Assembly (NCBI RefSeq): GCF_011758765.1
Contig: NZ_JAANOU010000001.1
Coordinates: 372,001-436,000 of the forward strand
Reading direction: 5' to 3'
DNA length: 64,000 nt
From: Amycolatopsis viridis
GTDB lineage: Bacteria; Actinomycetota; Actinomycetes; Mycobacteriales; Pseudonocardiaceae
The translations under genes were made by a program, and so were the position numbers. The notes below the pieces were generated by a model. That model was not told the origin of the DNA, made no database searches, and saw nothing but the letters and a program-made list of their open reading frames with translations. Position 1 is the first letter of the stretch; every line of letters starts with the position of its first letter. Positions 1-9,669 of this stretch are shown piece after piece.

Positions 1-375
1 CGCCGGCGCGCCTACTTCACCGGGGTCCGGCCCGGCGACGGCCTGTACCTGACCGGGGCCGAGTTCGAGGACACCGCGGTCTTCTCGGAGATGGTTTCCG
101 CGCACGACGTCGTCCTCGACGGCGCCCGCTTCCGCGCCGGCCTGAGCCTCGCCGGGGCGGAAGTGGCGGGGCGCCTGTCGCTGCGGGACGCGGCGGTGGA
201 CGGCGGCCTGTACCTGTCCGGGGCGCGGTTCACCGGGGACGCCGACCTCCGGCTCGCCCGCGAGCCCGGCACCGTCGACTTCGCCGGTGCCGAGGTCGAC
301 CAGGCGCGGGAGGTCCGCCTTCCCGCGACCTGGTCGCTCGAACCGTCGGCCGGAGGCCGCGCCCGGCTCGGCTGA
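1..375 (+). CDS. C-terminal part of a pentapeptide-repeat-like protein (5' end outside window)
   Basis: The frame is open from the first base to the TGA at 373-375, so the gene begins upstream of the window. The visible 124 residues show short repeats with a hydrophobic residue about every five positions and G-A-x-F/V steps (LYLTGAEF, LSLAGAEV, LSLRDAAV, LYLSGARF). This is the pattern of pentapeptide-repeat right-handed beta-helices. The repeats fade about 30 residues before the end. The gene is tail to tail with purL, three bases apart. No catalytic motif is visible, and such repeats also occur as modules in larger proteins, so the function is unknown. Confidence 0.6.
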   Translation, partial: RRRAYFTGVRPGDGLYLTGAEFEDTAVFSEMVSAHDVVLDGARFRAGLSLAGAEVAGRLSLRDAAVDGGLYLSGARFTGDADLRLAREPGTVDFAGAEVDQAREVRLPATWSLEPSAGGRARLG

Positions 376-378
376 ACC

Positions 379-2676
379 TCAGTCGAACAGCTTGGGCAGC
401 GTGCCCTCGAACGCCTCACGCAGCTCTTCGAAGCCGAAGGTCGCCACGCCCTGGATCTCCAGGCCGCCCGCCTCCGGGTCCACCACGCCGGCCTTGCGCC
501 ACGGCAGCCCGCGCGCGGTGCACATCTCGGTGAACCGCAGCTCCTCCGTGCGCGGCACCGCGACCAGCACGCGCCCGGTCGACTCCGAGAACAGCTGCAC
601 GAACGGGTCGGCGTCCTCGTCCAGCAGGGCCCGCGCACCGCACTGCCCCACCAGCACCATCTCCACCAGCGCCTGCGCCAGCCCACCGTCGGACAGGTCG
701 TGCGCGGCCGAGATCATGCCGTCCCGCGAACCGGCGACCAGGACCTCCGCCAGCAGCCGCTCGCGGTCCAGGTCGACCTTCGGCGGCAGACCGCCCAGGT
801 GGCCGTGGATGACGTGCGCCCACGCCGAACCACCGAACTCGTCGTGCGTCTCGCCCAGCAGCAGCAGCGTCTCACCGGCCTCGGCGCCGATCCCGGTGGG
901 AATGCGCCGCCGCACGTCGTCGATCACGCCGAGCACACCGACCACCGGTGTGGGCAGGATCGCGGTGTCCCCGGTCTGGTTGTAGAAGCTCACGTTCCCG
1001 CCGGTCACCGGGACGCCCAGCTGCGCGCACCCGTCCGCGATGCCGTGCACGGCCTGCTCGAACTGCCACATCACGCCCGGGTCGGTCGGCGCGCCGAAGT
1101 TCAGGCAGTCCGTCACGGCCAGCGGGGTGGCGCCCGTGGTCGCCACGTTGCGGTACGCCTCCGCGAGCGCGATCTGCGCGCCGGCGTACGGGTCGAGGTA
1201 GACGAACCGGCTGTTGCAGTCGGTCGACACGGCCACGCCGCGGCCGGTCTCCTCGTCGATCCGGATCATGCCGCCGTCGGCCGGCTGCGCCAGCACGGTG
1301 TTGCCGCGCACGTACCGGTCGTACTGGTCGGTGACCCAGTCCTTCGACGCCTGGTTCGGCGACGACACCACCTTCAGCAGCGTCTCGCGGAGCTCGTCCG
1401 GGGTGGACGGGCGGTGCAGCTCGTCCGGGGTGTCCGCCTGCAAGGCGTCCTGAGTGGACGGACGGGCGACGGGCCGGTCGTACACCGGGCCCTGGTGCGC
1501 CACGGTGCGCGGCGGCACGTCCACCACGGTCTCGCCGTGCCACGTCACCACCAGGTGCTCGCCGTCGGTGACCTCGCCGATCACCGTGGCGATCACGTCC
1601 CACTTCGCGCACACCGCGAGGAACTCGTCCACCTTGGACGGCTCGACCACCGCGCACATCCGCTCCTGCGACTCGCTGGAGAGGATCTCCGCCGGGGTCA
1701 TCCCCTCGGCGCGCAGCGGCACCTGGTCCAGCTCGATCCGCATGCCGCCGTCACCGGCCGCGGCCAGCTCGGACGTCGCGCAGGACAGCCCGGCGCCGCC
1801 CAGGTCCTGGATACCGACGACCAGCTTCTCGGCGAACAGCTCCAGGCAGCACTCGATGAGCACCTTCTCGGTGAACGGGTCACCCACCTGGACGCTCGGC
1901 AGCTTCTTGCGGCCGCCCGTCGTGGATCCGGTCCCGTCTTCGGTGAAGACGTCACTGGCCAGCACCGACACGCCGCCGATGCCGTCCAGACCGGTCCGCG
2001 CCCCGAACAGGATGATCTTGTTGCCGGTGCCCGACGCGAACGCCAGGTGCAGGTCCTCGACCCGCATCGCGCCCACGCACAGCGCGTTCACCAGCGGGTT
2101 GCCCGCGTAGCTGGCGTCGAACGCGACCTCGCCGCCGATGTTCGGCAGACCCAGGCAGTTGCCGTACCTGGCGACGCCGGCCACCACACCCGGCAGCACG
2201 CGGCGGGTGTCCGGCGCGTCGGCCGGGCCGAAGCGCAGCGAATCGGCCACCGCGAGCGGCCGCGCGCCCATCGCGAGGATGTCGCGCACGATGCCGCCGA
2301 CACCCGTCGCGGCACCCTGAAAGGGCTCCACATAGGACGGATGGTTGTGGCTCTCCACCTTGAACGTGACCGCCCAGCCGTCACCGATGTCGACCACGCC
2401 GGCGTTCTCGCCGATGCCGGCGAGCATCTTCGACCGCATCTCCTCGGTGGTGGTCTCACCGAAGTAACGCAGGTGCTTCTTCGACGACTTGTACGAGCAG
2501 TGCTCGCTCCACATCACCGAGTACATGGCCAGTTCGGCGTCCGTCGGCCGCCTGCCCAGGATTTCGCGGATGCGCGCGTACTCGTCGTCGGCGAGCCCGA
2601 GCTCGCGGTAGGGCTGGGGCAGGTCCGGCGTTTCCGCGGCCCGCTCGGTCGTGTCGATGGCCAGGGTGTCGGTCAC
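379..2676 (-). CDS. purL: Phosphoribosylformylglycinamidine synthase subunit PurL (small type)
   Basis: PurL is the ATP-dependent synthetase of step 4 of de novo purine synthesis, converting FGAR plus glutamine-derived ammonia to FGAM. At 765 residues it is the small PurL that works with separate PurQ and PurS, both encoded about 4 kb away on the same strand. Near the N-terminus is the [10 protein letters not shown] segment, followed by the KVESHNHPS motif and a glycine-rich loop in each of the two AIRS-like repeats. The family assignment is secure. It is unusual that purL is not contiguous with purSQ: an ABC exporter and a 21-bp repeat array lie between. The divergent neighbour begins 81 bp upstream of its start. 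Confidence 0.97.
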   Translation of the reverse strand: MTDTLAIDTTERAAETPDLPQPYRELGLADDEYARIREILGRRPTDAELAMYSVMWSEHCSYKSSKKHLRYFGETTTEEMRSKMLAGIGENAGVVDIGDGWAVTFKVESHNHPSYVEPFQGAATGVGGIVRDILAMGARPLAVADSLRFGPADAPDTRRVLPGVVAGVARYGNCLGLPNIGGEVAFDASYAGNPLVNALCVGAMRVEDLHLAFASGTGNKIILFGARTGLDGIGGVSVLASDVFTEDGTGSTTGGRKKLPSVQVGDPFTEKVLIECCLELFAEKLVVGIQDLGGAGLSCATSELAAAGDGGMRIELDQVPLRAEGMTPAEILSSESQERMCAVVEPSKVDEFLAVCAKWDVIATVIGEVTDGEHLVVTWHGETVVDVPPRTVAHQGPVYDRPVARPSTQDALQADTPDELHRPSTPDELRETLLKVVSSPNQASKDWVTDQYDRYVRGNTVLAQPADGGMIRIDEETGRGVAVSTDCNSRFVYLDPYAGAQIALAEAYRNVATTGATPLAVTDCLNFGAPTDPGVMWQFEQAVHGIADGCAQLGVPVTGGNVSFYNQTGDTAILPTPVVGVLGVIDDVRRRIPTGIGAEAGETLLLLGETHDEFGGSAWAHVIHGHLGGLPPKVDLDRERLLAEVLVAGSRDGMISAAHDLSDGGLAQALVEMVLVGQCGARALLDEDADPFVQLFSESTGRVLVAVPRTEELRFTEMCTARGLPWRKAGVVDPEAGGLEIQGVATFGFEELREAFEGTLPKLFD

Positions 2677-2757
2677 GGGTCCCAGGGTACTTGCAGCGCT
2701 CTGACCGGCCGAAAATCGGTGGTGTCAGGTGAGCCGGCGCACTTACGCTCCGTTGTC

Positions 2758-4338
2758 ATGCGCCTCCCGTCCCGGCTCACGCCGCTGCGATTCCTGTGCG
2801 CGCTCCTGCGGGCGCGGCCGTGGCTCGCCGTGTCCGCGTGCGTGCTGGGCGCCCTGTGGCTGCTGCCGGCCGCACTGCTGCCGCTCGCGATCGGCGCGGT
2901 GGTCGAGGACATCCGCGCGGGCGAGGACCTGCTCGGCGGTGCCGGGCTGGTCGTGCTGCTCGGCGTGGCGCAGGCGGTGTGCGGTGGTGCATTGGTCCTC
3001 GCGGTGCACACGATGTGGATCCACGGTGCGGCGGCGACCCAGCAGGCGGTGGTCGAGCACACCGCCCGGCTGGGCGCGTCGCTGCGGCCGCAGGCCGAGA
3101 CCGGTGACGTGATGGCGCTGTCATCGTCGGACAGCAACCAGATCGGCAACCTGTTCGAGGTGGCCGGCCGGTTGTTCGGCTCGGTGGTGGCCTTCCTGAC
3201 CGTCAGCCTGGTCCTGATCGGGATGTCGCCGCTGCTGGGCACGATCGCGCTGGTCGGTGTTCCGCTCGCGACGCTGAGCATGGGCAAGCTGGTCGCGCCG
3301 CTGCAGCGCCGCAAGGGCGCCCAGCGCGAGGAGCTGTCCAGCGTGAACGCGCTGGCCGCGGACATCGTGTCCGGCCTGCGGATCCTCCGCGGGGTGGGCG
3401 GCGAGCAGCAGTTCCTCGGGCGGTTCCGGAACGCGAGCCAGCGGGTCCGGCGGGCCGGTGTCGAGGTGGCGCGCAGCGAATCGTGGCTGGTCGGTGCCGA
3501 GGTGCTGCTGCCCGGCCTGGTCACGGTGGCGATCACCTGGCTGGGTGCGCGGTTCGTCGCGGCCGGGACGATCACCGTGGGCCAGCTTGTGACGTTCTAC
3601 ACGTCGGCGGCGTTCCTCGTGGTGCCGGTGGCCACCGCGACGGAGTTCACCGCCGCGTTCTCCTCGGCGACGGTGGCGGCGAAGAAGGTCTGCGCCGTGC
3701 TCCGGCTGCGGCCGCTGCTGCCCGAGCCGGACGAGCCGGTCGCGCTGCCGGACGGTCCGCTCGAGCTGCACGACACCCGATCCGGGTTCACCGCGGTCGC
3801 CGGCAAGCTGACCGTGGTGGACGCGGGCCCCGAGGCCGAGCCGATGGCTGCCCGGCTGGCCCGGTTCACCGACCCCGAGCCCGGTGAGCGGGTGCTGGTC
3901 TCCGGCGTGCCCGCCGACCGCGCGGCGCTGGCCGAACTGCGGTCCCGGGTGGTCTACGCACACAACCAGGACCTGTGGTTCTCCGGCGTCCTGCGTGAGC
4001 AGATCGTGCCGTCCGAGCGCGCGGCGGTCGCGCTGTGGGCCGCTGACGCGGACGACATCGTCGAGGGCCTGCCCGCCGGGCTGGACGAGCTGATCGGGGA
4101 ACGTGGCCGCGAGGTGTCCGGAGGGCAGCGGCAGCGGCTGAACCTGGCCCGCGCGCTCGCCCTGAACCCCGACACCCTGCTGCTCGACGAACCGACGTCG
4201 GCGGTCGACGCGCACACCGAGGCCCGCATCACCGAACGGGTCACCGAGCTGCGCCGCGGCCGCACGACCGTCGTGTTCACGGAAAGTCCACTGTGGAAAG
4301 CAGTGGCGGACGAGGTGGTCACGTGCGCGCGAAGCTAG
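2758..4338 (+). CDS. ABC exporter half-transporter A, degenerate Walker A, intact signature motif
   Basis: This 526-residue half-transporter has an N-terminal transmembrane domain (about residues 20-290) and a C-terminal nucleotide-binding domain. The domain keeps a Q-loop glutamine (NQDLWFSG, near 404), the signature VSGGQRQR (453-460), Walker B TLLLDEPTS (473-481) and the D-loop. The Walker A loop is missing: residues 351-366 read VVDAGPEAEPMAARLA, with no GxxGxGK lysine. The H-loop histidine is also absent (VVFTES). The next gene overlaps by 16 bp and has the reciprocal defect, so the two almost certainly form a heterodimer with one working ATP site. No ribosome-binding site precedes ATG 2758; leaderless expression is possible. 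The substrate cannot be deduced. Confidence 0.9.
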   Translation: MRLPSRLTPLRFLCALLRARPWLAVSACVLGALWLLPAALLPLAIGAVVEDIRAGEDLLGGAGLVVLLGVAQAVCGGALVLAVHTMWIHGAAATQQAVVEHTARLGASLRPQAETGDVMALSSSDSNQIGNLFEVAGRLFGSVVAFLTVSLVLIGMSPLLGTIALVGVPLATLSMGKLVAPLQRRKGAQREELSSVNALAADIVSGLRILRGVGGEQQFLGRFRNASQRVRRAGVEVARSESWLVGAEVLLPGLVTVAITWLGARFVAAGTITVGQLVTFYTSAAFLVVPVATATEFTAAFSSATVAAKKVCAVLRLRPLLPEPDEPVALPDGPLELHDTRSGFTAVAGKLTVVDAGPEAEPMAARLARFTDPEPGERVLVSGVPADRAALAELRSRVVYAHNQDLWFSGVLREQIVPSERAAVALWAADADDIVEGLPAGLDELIGERGREVSGGQRQRLNLARALALNPDTLLLDEPTSAVDAHTEARITERVTELRRGRTTVVFTESPLWKAVADEVVTCARS

Positions 4339-6050
4339 TCCTCGCGACCGCCGCTGAGGCCCGCCGGTGGGCGCGGAACCTGCTGCGGACCAACCGGCGC
4401 GATTTCGGCCTCGCGGTCGGGCTGTTCGGCCTGGCCACGGCCGCCGGGCTGGCCGGCCCGCAGATCCTCGGGCACCTGGTCGACCTCGCCGCGTCCGGGG
4501 GCGGCCCGATCGACCTGCTGGCGCTGGCGTTCCTGGTGGTCCTCGTGGTGCAGGCGGTGCTCAAGCGGCTCGCCCGGTTCCGCGCCGGCGTGCTCGGCGA
4601 GCGGGTGCTGGCCGAGACGCGCGAGGGGTTCGTCGAGCGCGCGCTGCGGCTGCCGCTGAGCACGGTCGAGGCGGCCGGCACCGGTGACCTGATCAGCCGC
4701 GCGACCACCGACGCCGACCGGATCGACTTCTCGGTGCGCAACGCGATCCCGCAGATCTCGATCTCGCTGATCACGATCGTGGTGACGGTCGCGGGCATGA
4801 TCGTCACCTCGCCGTTGCTGTCGCTCGGGCTGCTGGTGTCGGCGCCGATCCTGGTGCTGACCCTGCGGTGGTACCTCCGGCGCGCACCCCGGATCGTCGA
4901 AACGATGCTCGACCAGTGGTCCCAGGTGCAGTCGAGCCTGCACGAGACGACGGAGGGCGCGCGCACGGCCGAGGCGCTCGGCCTGACCGCGCGGCGGATC
5001 GAACTCGGGCACCGCGCGCTCGCCGGGGCGGTCCGCGGCGAGCGGCGACTGCGTGACGTCACCGTGCGCTGGATCCCGTGGCTGCAGATCACGCAGGTCG
5101 TGCCGGTCGCGGCGGTGCTGCTGCTCGGCGGCTGGGCCTACCGCGAGGGGCTGGTCGGGCTGGGCACGATCACCACGATGGTGGTCTACGTCCAGGCGCT
5201 GGCCGGGCCGATCGAAGAGGCCATGTGGTGGATCGAGGACCTGCAGGTCTCCGGCACCGCGCTGCGCCGCGTCCTCGGCGTGCGCGGCGAGGCGATGCGG
5301 GCCGGCGGTCCGCGGCCGCGCGGCCGGGAGATCGTGGTGCGGGACGTGCACTACGGCTACTCGGCCGGGCGCGAGGTGCTGCACGGGATCGACCTGCGGG
5401 TGCCGCCCGGCGAGCGGCTGGCGATCGTCGGCCCGTCCGGCGCGGGCAAGTCGACGCTCGGCCGCTTGCTGGCCGGGGTCGCGGCACCCAGTGCCGGCTC
5501 GGTGACGATCGGCGGTGCGGAGGTGTCCGAGCTGGCCGAGGACGTGCTGCGCGGCGAGGTGCTGCTGCTCACCCAGGAGCACCACGTGTTCTCCGGCACG
5601 CTGCGGGAGAACCTGACGCTGCCGGCGGGGTCCTGGCCGGACGCGGAGCTGGTGCGGGCGTTGACGGCCGTCGGGCTGGGTGAGTGGTTCGCCGGGCTGC
5701 CGGACGGCCTGGAGACCCGGCTCGGCTCGGGAGCGCTGCCGGTGCCGGCGGCGACCGCGCAGCAGCTCGCGCTGGCGCGCGTGGTGCTGGCCGATCCGCA
5801 CACCGTGGTGCTCGACGAGGCGACCTCGCTGCTGGACACGTCGTCCGCGCGGCACCTGGAGCGGTCGTTGAGCGGAGTGCTGGAGGGCCGGACGGTGATC
5901 GCGATCGCGCACCGGCTGCACACGGCGGCGGTCGCCGACCGGGTCGCCGTGCTCGAGGCCGGCCGGATCACCGAACTCGGCACCCACACCCAACTGCTCG
6001 CCGCCGGCGGCCCGTACGCGCGCCTGGTGGCCGCCGCCCACGTCGGCTGA
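4323..6050 (+). CDS. ABC exporter half-transporter B, intact Walker A, degenerate signature motif
   Basis: This 575-residue partner of the preceding gene starts at GTG 4323, inside its 3' end. An earlier in-frame GTG at 4293 would add ten hydrophilic residues and is less likely. The membrane domain covers roughly residues 25-310. The nucleotide-binding domain has Walker A GPSGAGKS (370-377), Q-loop TQEH, Walker B VVLDEA (495-500) and H-loop IAHR (H530). The LSGGQ signature is replaced by VPAAT (474-478). Combined with partner A, the canonical site pairs this Walker A with A's VSGGQ, while the second composite site lacks both elements. It probably exports a small molecule or peptide. The 21-bp repeat array starts 24 bp after its stop. 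Confidence 0.9.
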   Translation: MRAKLVLATAAEARRWARNLLRTNRRDFGLAVGLFGLATAAGLAGPQILGHLVDLAASGGGPIDLLALAFLVVLVVQAVLKRLARFRAGVLGERVLAETREGFVERALRLPLSTVEAAGTGDLISRATTDADRIDFSVRNAIPQISISLITIVVTVAGMIVTSPLLSLGLLVSAPILVLTLRWYLRRAPRIVETMLDQWSQVQSSLHETTEGARTAEALGLTARRIELGHRALAGAVRGERRLRDVTVRWIPWLQITQVVPVAAVLLLGGWAYREGLVGLGTITTMVVYVQALAGPIEEAMWWIEDLQVSGTALRRVLGVRGEAMRAGGPRPRGREIVVRDVHYGYSAGREVLHGIDLRVPPGERLAIVGPSGAGKSTLGRLLAGVAAPSAGSVTIGGAEVSELAEDVLRGEVLLLTQEHHVFSGTLRENLTLPAGSWPDAELVRALTAVGLGEWFAGLPDGLETRLGSGALPVPAATAQQLALARVVLADPHTVVLDEATSLLDTSSARHLERSLSGVLEGRTVIAIAHRLHTAAVADRVAVLEAGRITELGTHTQLLAAGGPYARLVAAAHVG

Positions 6051-6074
6051 GCCGCCACCCCACCCCCCGGAGCC

Positions 6075-6650
6075 GCCAACACGCGGCCAGGAGGCGCCAA
6101 CGCGCCGCCCGCGGGAGCCAACACGCCGCCCCGAGGAGCCAACACGCCACCCGCGGGAGCCAACACGCCCGCCTCGGCGTGTTGGCCGGTGCGGGCGCCG
6201 TGTCTGTCGTTCCCGGCGCCGTGTTGGCCGGTGCGGGCGCGGTGTTTGCCGGTGCGTGAGGCGCAAACACGCGGGGGAGCCAACACGCCGCGCGGAGCAG
6301 CGAACACGCTGCCTGGGGGAGGCAACATGCCGCCCGCGGGAGTCAACACCCCGGCCCCAGCGTGTTGGCCGGTGCGGGCGCCGTGTTTGTCATTCCCGGC
6401 GCCGTGTTGGCCGGCGCGGGAAGCGCCAACACGCTGCGCGAGGCAGCCAACACGCCGCGCGGAGCAGCGAACACGCCCCCCGCAGGCGCCAACACGCCGC
6501 CCGGGGGAGCCAACACGCCGCCGGGAGGCGCCAACACGGCGCCGGGAGCAGCGAACACGCCGCCCGGGGGAGCCAACACGCCGGGCGCGGGTGTGTTTGC
6601 CGTTCCCGGCGCCGTGTTTGCTGGTGTGGGTGGGGTGTTGGCTGGTTGGG
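6075..6650. repeat. 21-bp tandem repeat array with six alternating-orientation blocks (array 1)
   Basis: This fills the 619-bp gap between the ABC exporter and purQ. I count 28 copies of a 21-bp unit whose core is GCCAACACGC followed by 11 bp of G/C-rich sequence. Core positions, forward block 1: 6075, 6096, 6117, 6138, 6159. Inverted block 2: 6178, 6199, 6220, 6241. Forward block 3: 6263, 6279, 6300, 6321, 6342. Inverted block 4: 6361, 6382, 6403. Forward block 5: eight copies from 6425 to 6572. Inverted block 6: 6592, 6613, 6634. Of 22 within-block steps, 21 are exactly 21 bp and one is 16 bp. All six frames stay largely open only because the unit lacks stop codons. A second array lies at 19855-20170. 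Confidence 0.9.
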
Positions 6651-6669
6651 GTGGGGTGGGGGCGTCGGG

Positions 6670-7341
6670 TCAGGCGCTGACCAGGCTGTCCACGACGCTC
6701 AGGAACACGCCGAGGCCGTCGTCGCTGGGGCCGGTGAGCGCGTCGATCGCGTGCTCGGGGTGCGGCATCAGCCCGACGACACGGCCGTTGGCGCTGCAGA
6801 TTCCGGCGATGTCGTCACGCGAGCCGTTCGGGTTCTCGCCCACGTAGCGGAACACCACGCGGCCCTCGCCCTCCAGTTCGTCCAATGTGGACTGGTCCGC
6901 GACGTAGCCACCCTCGCCGGACTTCAGCGGCACCAGCACCTCGGCGCCGGCCTCGTAGCGGGTCGTCCACGCCGTCGTGTTGTTCTCCACCCGCAGCCAC
7001 TGGTCCCGGCACACGAAGTGCAGCTTCTTGTTCCGCACCAGCGCGCCCGGCAGCAACCCGGCCTCGCACAGAATCTGGAAGCCGTTGCAGATGCCCAGCA
7101 CCGGCATGCCGCCCTTGGCCGCGTCGATGACCGACGACATGACCGGGGCGAAGCGGGCGATCGCGCCGCAGCGCAGGTAGTCGCCGTAGGAGAACCCGCC
7201 GGGCACGATCACCGCGTCCACCCCGTGCAGGTCCTCGTCGGCGTGCCACAGGTTCACGGCCTCCGCGTCGATGTAGCGGGCGGCGCGGGCCGCGTCCACG
7301 TCGTCGAGCGTGCCGGGGAAGGTGATGACCCCGATCTTCAC
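6670..7341 (-). CDS. purQ: Phosphoribosylformylglycinamidine synthase glutaminase subunit PurQ
   Basis: PurQ is a class I glutamine amidotransferase that supplies ammonia to PurL for FGAM formation. The 223-residue protein has the nucleophile cysteine in LGICNGFQ and the His-Glu pair in MPHPEHA. The start is GTG 7341, which overlaps the purS stop codon in a GTGA arrangement. A longer reading from 7362 would add seven residues and destroy the coupling, so it was not chosen. It is translated with purS and separated from purL by the exporter and the repeat array, which begins 20 bp beyond its stop codon. Confidence 0.96.
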   Translation of the reverse strand: MKIGVITFPGTLDDVDAARAARYIDAEAVNLWHADEDLHGVDAVIVPGGFSYGDYLRCGAIARFAPVMSSVIDAAKGGMPVLGICNGFQILCEAGLLPGALVRNKKLHFVCRDQWLRVENNTTAWTTRYEAGAEVLVPLKSGEGGYVADQSTLDELEGEGRVVFRYVGENPNGSRDDIAGICSANGRVVGLMPHPEHAIDALTGPSDDGLGVFLSVVDSLVSA

Positions 7342-7574
7342 GAGAGCCTCCGCACGGTCCACTCCTCGATCACCGGGTTCGCGAGGAAGCCTTCGGCGAT
7401 CTTGGCGAGCGTCTCGTCGTCGACCGAGTCGTCGACCTCGAGCTCGAAGTGCTTGCCCTGGCGCACCGAGGTGACCCCGGTGAAGCCGAGCCGCGGCAGC
7501 GCCCCGGCGACGGCCTGACCTTGCGGGTCGAGGATCTCGGGCTTGGGCATGACGTCAACCACCACACGGGCCAC
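7338..7574 (-). CDS. purS: Phosphoribosylformylglycinamidine synthase subunit PurS
   Basis: PurS is the small scaffold protein that joins PurL and PurQ into the active FGAM synthase complex. Starting at GTG 7574 gives 78 residues, the usual family length, beginning [19 protein letters not shown]. The longer in-frame reading to 7613 adds 13 residues without family similarity that I recognise. The stop overlaps purQ by four bases, so translation is coupled. No gene lies between this start and the L,D-transpeptidase end at 7713. Confidence 0.95.
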   Translation of the reverse strand: MARVVVDVMPKPEILDPQGQAVAGALPRLGFTGVTSVRQGKHFELEVDDSVDDETLAKIAEGFLANPVIEEWTVRRLS

Positions 7575-7712
7575 GGCGGGTCGCTCCAGTAATCGCAGGT
7601 AGGCGGTACCCACAGATTCTAACCGTGACGCGCAGCGTCTCCGCTGAGGGTGGTCGTGGGGAAGCGGCCGGAGTGACGCAGGTAACCCGGCGGTGCAGCA
7701 TCCGGCGCGGAC

Positions 7713-8144
7713 TCAGTTCACGACCTCGACCACGTCACCCGGGCGCAGTGCCTGGTAGAAGGCGACCGCGTCGGAGTGCGAGAGGTGCACGCACCCGTGC
7801 GACTGCGCACGCAGGCTGCCCTCGTGGAACGCCACGCCGGTGCTGGTGAAGAACACCGAGTACGGCATCGGGCCCTGGTACTCCCGGCTGTAGTGGTCGA
7901 TGTCCTTGTACTGCACGCGGAACGTGCCGGTGGGCGTCCGGTGCCCGGGCCTGCCCACGGTGACCGGCACCGGTCCCCGGGTCACCCGGCCGTTGTCGGC
8001 GAGCCAGGCTCGGTTGGTGTGCAGCTGGAGACAGACCTTCGCCTGCGAACCGCACGGCGTTTCCGCTGCTTGTGCGGCCGGCGCGGCGATCCCGATCGTA
8101 CCGAGGATCGCCGCCCCCGCCGCGATGCCGATGATCTTTCGCAT
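7713..8144 (-). CDS. Secreted L,D-transpeptidase (YkuD domain)
   Basis: This 143-residue protein starts with a Sec-type signal peptide: MRK, a hydrophobic stretch, then AQA before AE. The rest is a YkuD domain with the catalytic motif SHGCVHLS; the cysteine attacks the L,D bond of peptidoglycan stem peptides. It is short, with no lipobox and no Ig-like domains, unlike the mycobacterial Ldt enzymes, so it resembles the small one-domain actinobacterial type. It probably makes 3-3 cross-links or trims peptidoglycan outside the membrane. It is co-directional with the aldehyde dehydrogenase, whose stop is 16 bp upstream of its start, so the two could share a transcript. Confidence 0.9.
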   Translation of the reverse strand: MRKIIGIAAGAAILGTIGIAAPAAQAAETPCGSQAKVCLQLHTNRAWLADNGRVTRGPVPVTVGRPGHRTPTGTFRVQYKDIDHYSREYQGPMPYSVFFTSTGVAFHEGSLRAQSHGCVHLSHSDAVAFYQALRPGDVVEVVN

Positions 8145-8159
8145 ACGGGCGGCTACCCG

Positions 8160-9641
8160 CTAACGCCGCCGGCCATACAACCCGGTGACGAGTTTCCGGA
8201 CGAGATCGTCGGTTTTCCCGGTCCGGTCGAACGTCGTCAGCTTGAGCGGCACCGCGAACCGCTGCCGGGCGACCGCCTTCGGACGCGCGAACTCACGCAG
8301 GCCCTCCGGTCCGTGGATCCGCCCGAAGCCGGAGTCGCCGACGCCGCCGAACGGCAGCGCGGCGGTGCCGGCGAACGAGAACGGTGCGTTGATCGAGATC
8401 ATCCCGGCCTTGAGCCGCTGGGCCAGCCGGGTGGCGTTGCGGCGGGCGAAGACCGTGGAGCCCAGCCCGTAGGCGGTGGCGTTGGCCTTGTCGACCGCCT
8501 CGTCCATGTCGCGCACCTTGGCGATGGTCATGGTCGGTCCGAACGTCTCCTCGCGCACCGCCGCCGAATCCTCCGGCACGTCGACCAGGACGGTCGGCTC
8601 GACGAACCGGTCGCCCACCCCGCCGCCCGTCAGCGCGCGGCCACCGCGGGCGAGGGCGTCGGCGATGTGCCTGCGGACGACGTCCAGCTGCGCCGGCATG
8701 GTCATCGGGCCGTACTGCTCACCCGGCCTGACCCGGCGGGTCAGCTCCACGACCTTGTCCACGAACCGGTCGTAGACCTGTTCGTGCACGTACACGCGCT
8801 CGACCCCGATGCAGGTCTGGCCGGAGTTGGAGAACGCGCCCCACACGGCCGCGTCGGCGGCCGCGTCCACGTCCGCGTCGGCGTCGACGATCAGCGGGTC
8901 CTTGCCGCCGGCCTCGATCACCACCGGCGTGAGCGTCTCCGCGGCCGCCGCCATGATCTTCTTGCCGGTCGCGGTGGAGCCGGTGAACGCGATCTTGTCG
9001 ACGCCGGCGCCGACGAGCGCCGCGCCGGTCGCGCCGAAACCGGTGATCACCTGCAGCACCGGGTACTCGGGCGCCACCTCGGCGAACGCGTCGGCCAGCC
9101 ACTGGCCGACTCCCGGGGTGTACTCGCTCGGCTTGAACACCACGGCGTTGCCGGCCGCGAGCGCGTACGTGATCGAGCCCAGCGGGGTGTAAACGGGGTA
9201 GTTCCACGGCCCGATGACGCCGACCACGCCCAGCGGCTGGTACTCGACGCTGGCCGTGTGGTTGGACAGCAGCAGCCCGGCCGGGCGGCGTTTGCGCCCG
9301 AGCACCTTGCGTGCGTTGCGGGCGGCCCAGTGGATGTGCTCGACGGCGAGGACGACCTCCAGCTGCGCGTCTCCGGCCGGTTTGCCGGTCTCCCGGCTGA
9401 CGACCGCACACAGCTCGGCCATGCGGTGCGTGATGACGGCGTTCCACCGGCGCAGCCGCTCGGCGCGTCCCTCGAACCCCAGGCCCGCCCACCAGGCGGC
9501 GGCCTGCCGTGCGCGGTCGACCGCGGCTTGGACGTCCTCCGCGGTGTGCACCGGGTACGTCCCCACGACCTCGTCGGTGGCCGGGTCCAGCGAGTCGAAC
9601 GTGTCCCGGACGGCTGACGGTTTCGGCTCCACGGCGGTCAT
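8160..9641 (-). CDS. NAD(P)-dependent aldehyde dehydrogenase
   Basis: This 493-residue ALDH-superfamily enzyme oxidises an aldehyde to its acid with NAD(P)+. Visible signatures are the cofactor-binding GPWNYP, the FTGST segment, the general-base glutamate in VIEAGGKDP and the nucleophile cysteine in NSGQTCIG. The C-terminal 40 residues are basic and slightly long. The sequence sits in the broad group that includes succinate-semialdehyde and aromatic aldehyde dehydrogenases; the substrate is not predictable. A perfect 6+6 inverted repeat lies 15 bp upstream of the start and is the likely regulator site. No cognate regulator is adjacent. Confidence 0.9.
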   Translation of the reverse strand: MTAVEPKPSAVRDTFDSLDPATDEVVGTYPVHTAEDVQAAVDRARQAAAWWAGLGFEGRAERLRRWNAVITHRMAELCAVVSRETGKPAGDAQLEVVLAVEHIHWAARNARKVLGRKRRPAGLLLSNHTASVEYQPLGVVGVIGPWNYPVYTPLGSITYALAAGNAVVFKPSEYTPGVGQWLADAFAEVAPEYPVLQVITGFGATGAALVGAGVDKIAFTGSTATGKKIMAAAAETLTPVVIEAGGKDPLIVDADADVDAAADAAVWGAFSNSGQTCIGVERVYVHEQVYDRFVDKVVELTRRVRPGEQYGPMTMPAQLDVVRRHIADALARGGRALTGGGVGDRFVEPTVLVDVPEDSAAVREETFGPTMTIAKVRDMDEAVDKANATAYGLGSTVFARRNATRLAQRLKAGMISINAPFSFAGTAALPFGGVGDSGFGRIHGPEGLREFARPKAVARQRFAVPLKLTTFDRTGKTDDLVRKLVTGLYGRRR

Positions 9642-9655
9642 CGGCGGCCTCCTTA

Positions 9656-9669
9656 CTACTGTTCAGTAG
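9656..9669. promoter_or_regulatory. Palindromic operator candidate upstream of the aldehyde dehydrogenase
   Basis: CTACTGTTCAGTAG has two perfect 6-bp arms around TT. It lies 15 bp before the aldehyde dehydrogenase start, where promoter and leader should be. The size and symmetry suit a TetR-family dimer. The regulator is unknown and not encoded next to it. Confidence 0.55.

Noticed and set aside
700-2757. Long plus-strand frame upstream of and in frame with the ABC exporter A gene
   Set aside because: It is antisense to purL; the ABC similarity begins only at ATG 2758.
6075-6650. CRISPR array
   Set aside because: The repeats are 21 bp in total with no 30-bp spacers, the inter-core sequence is itself repeated, and orientation alternates; no cas genes are present.
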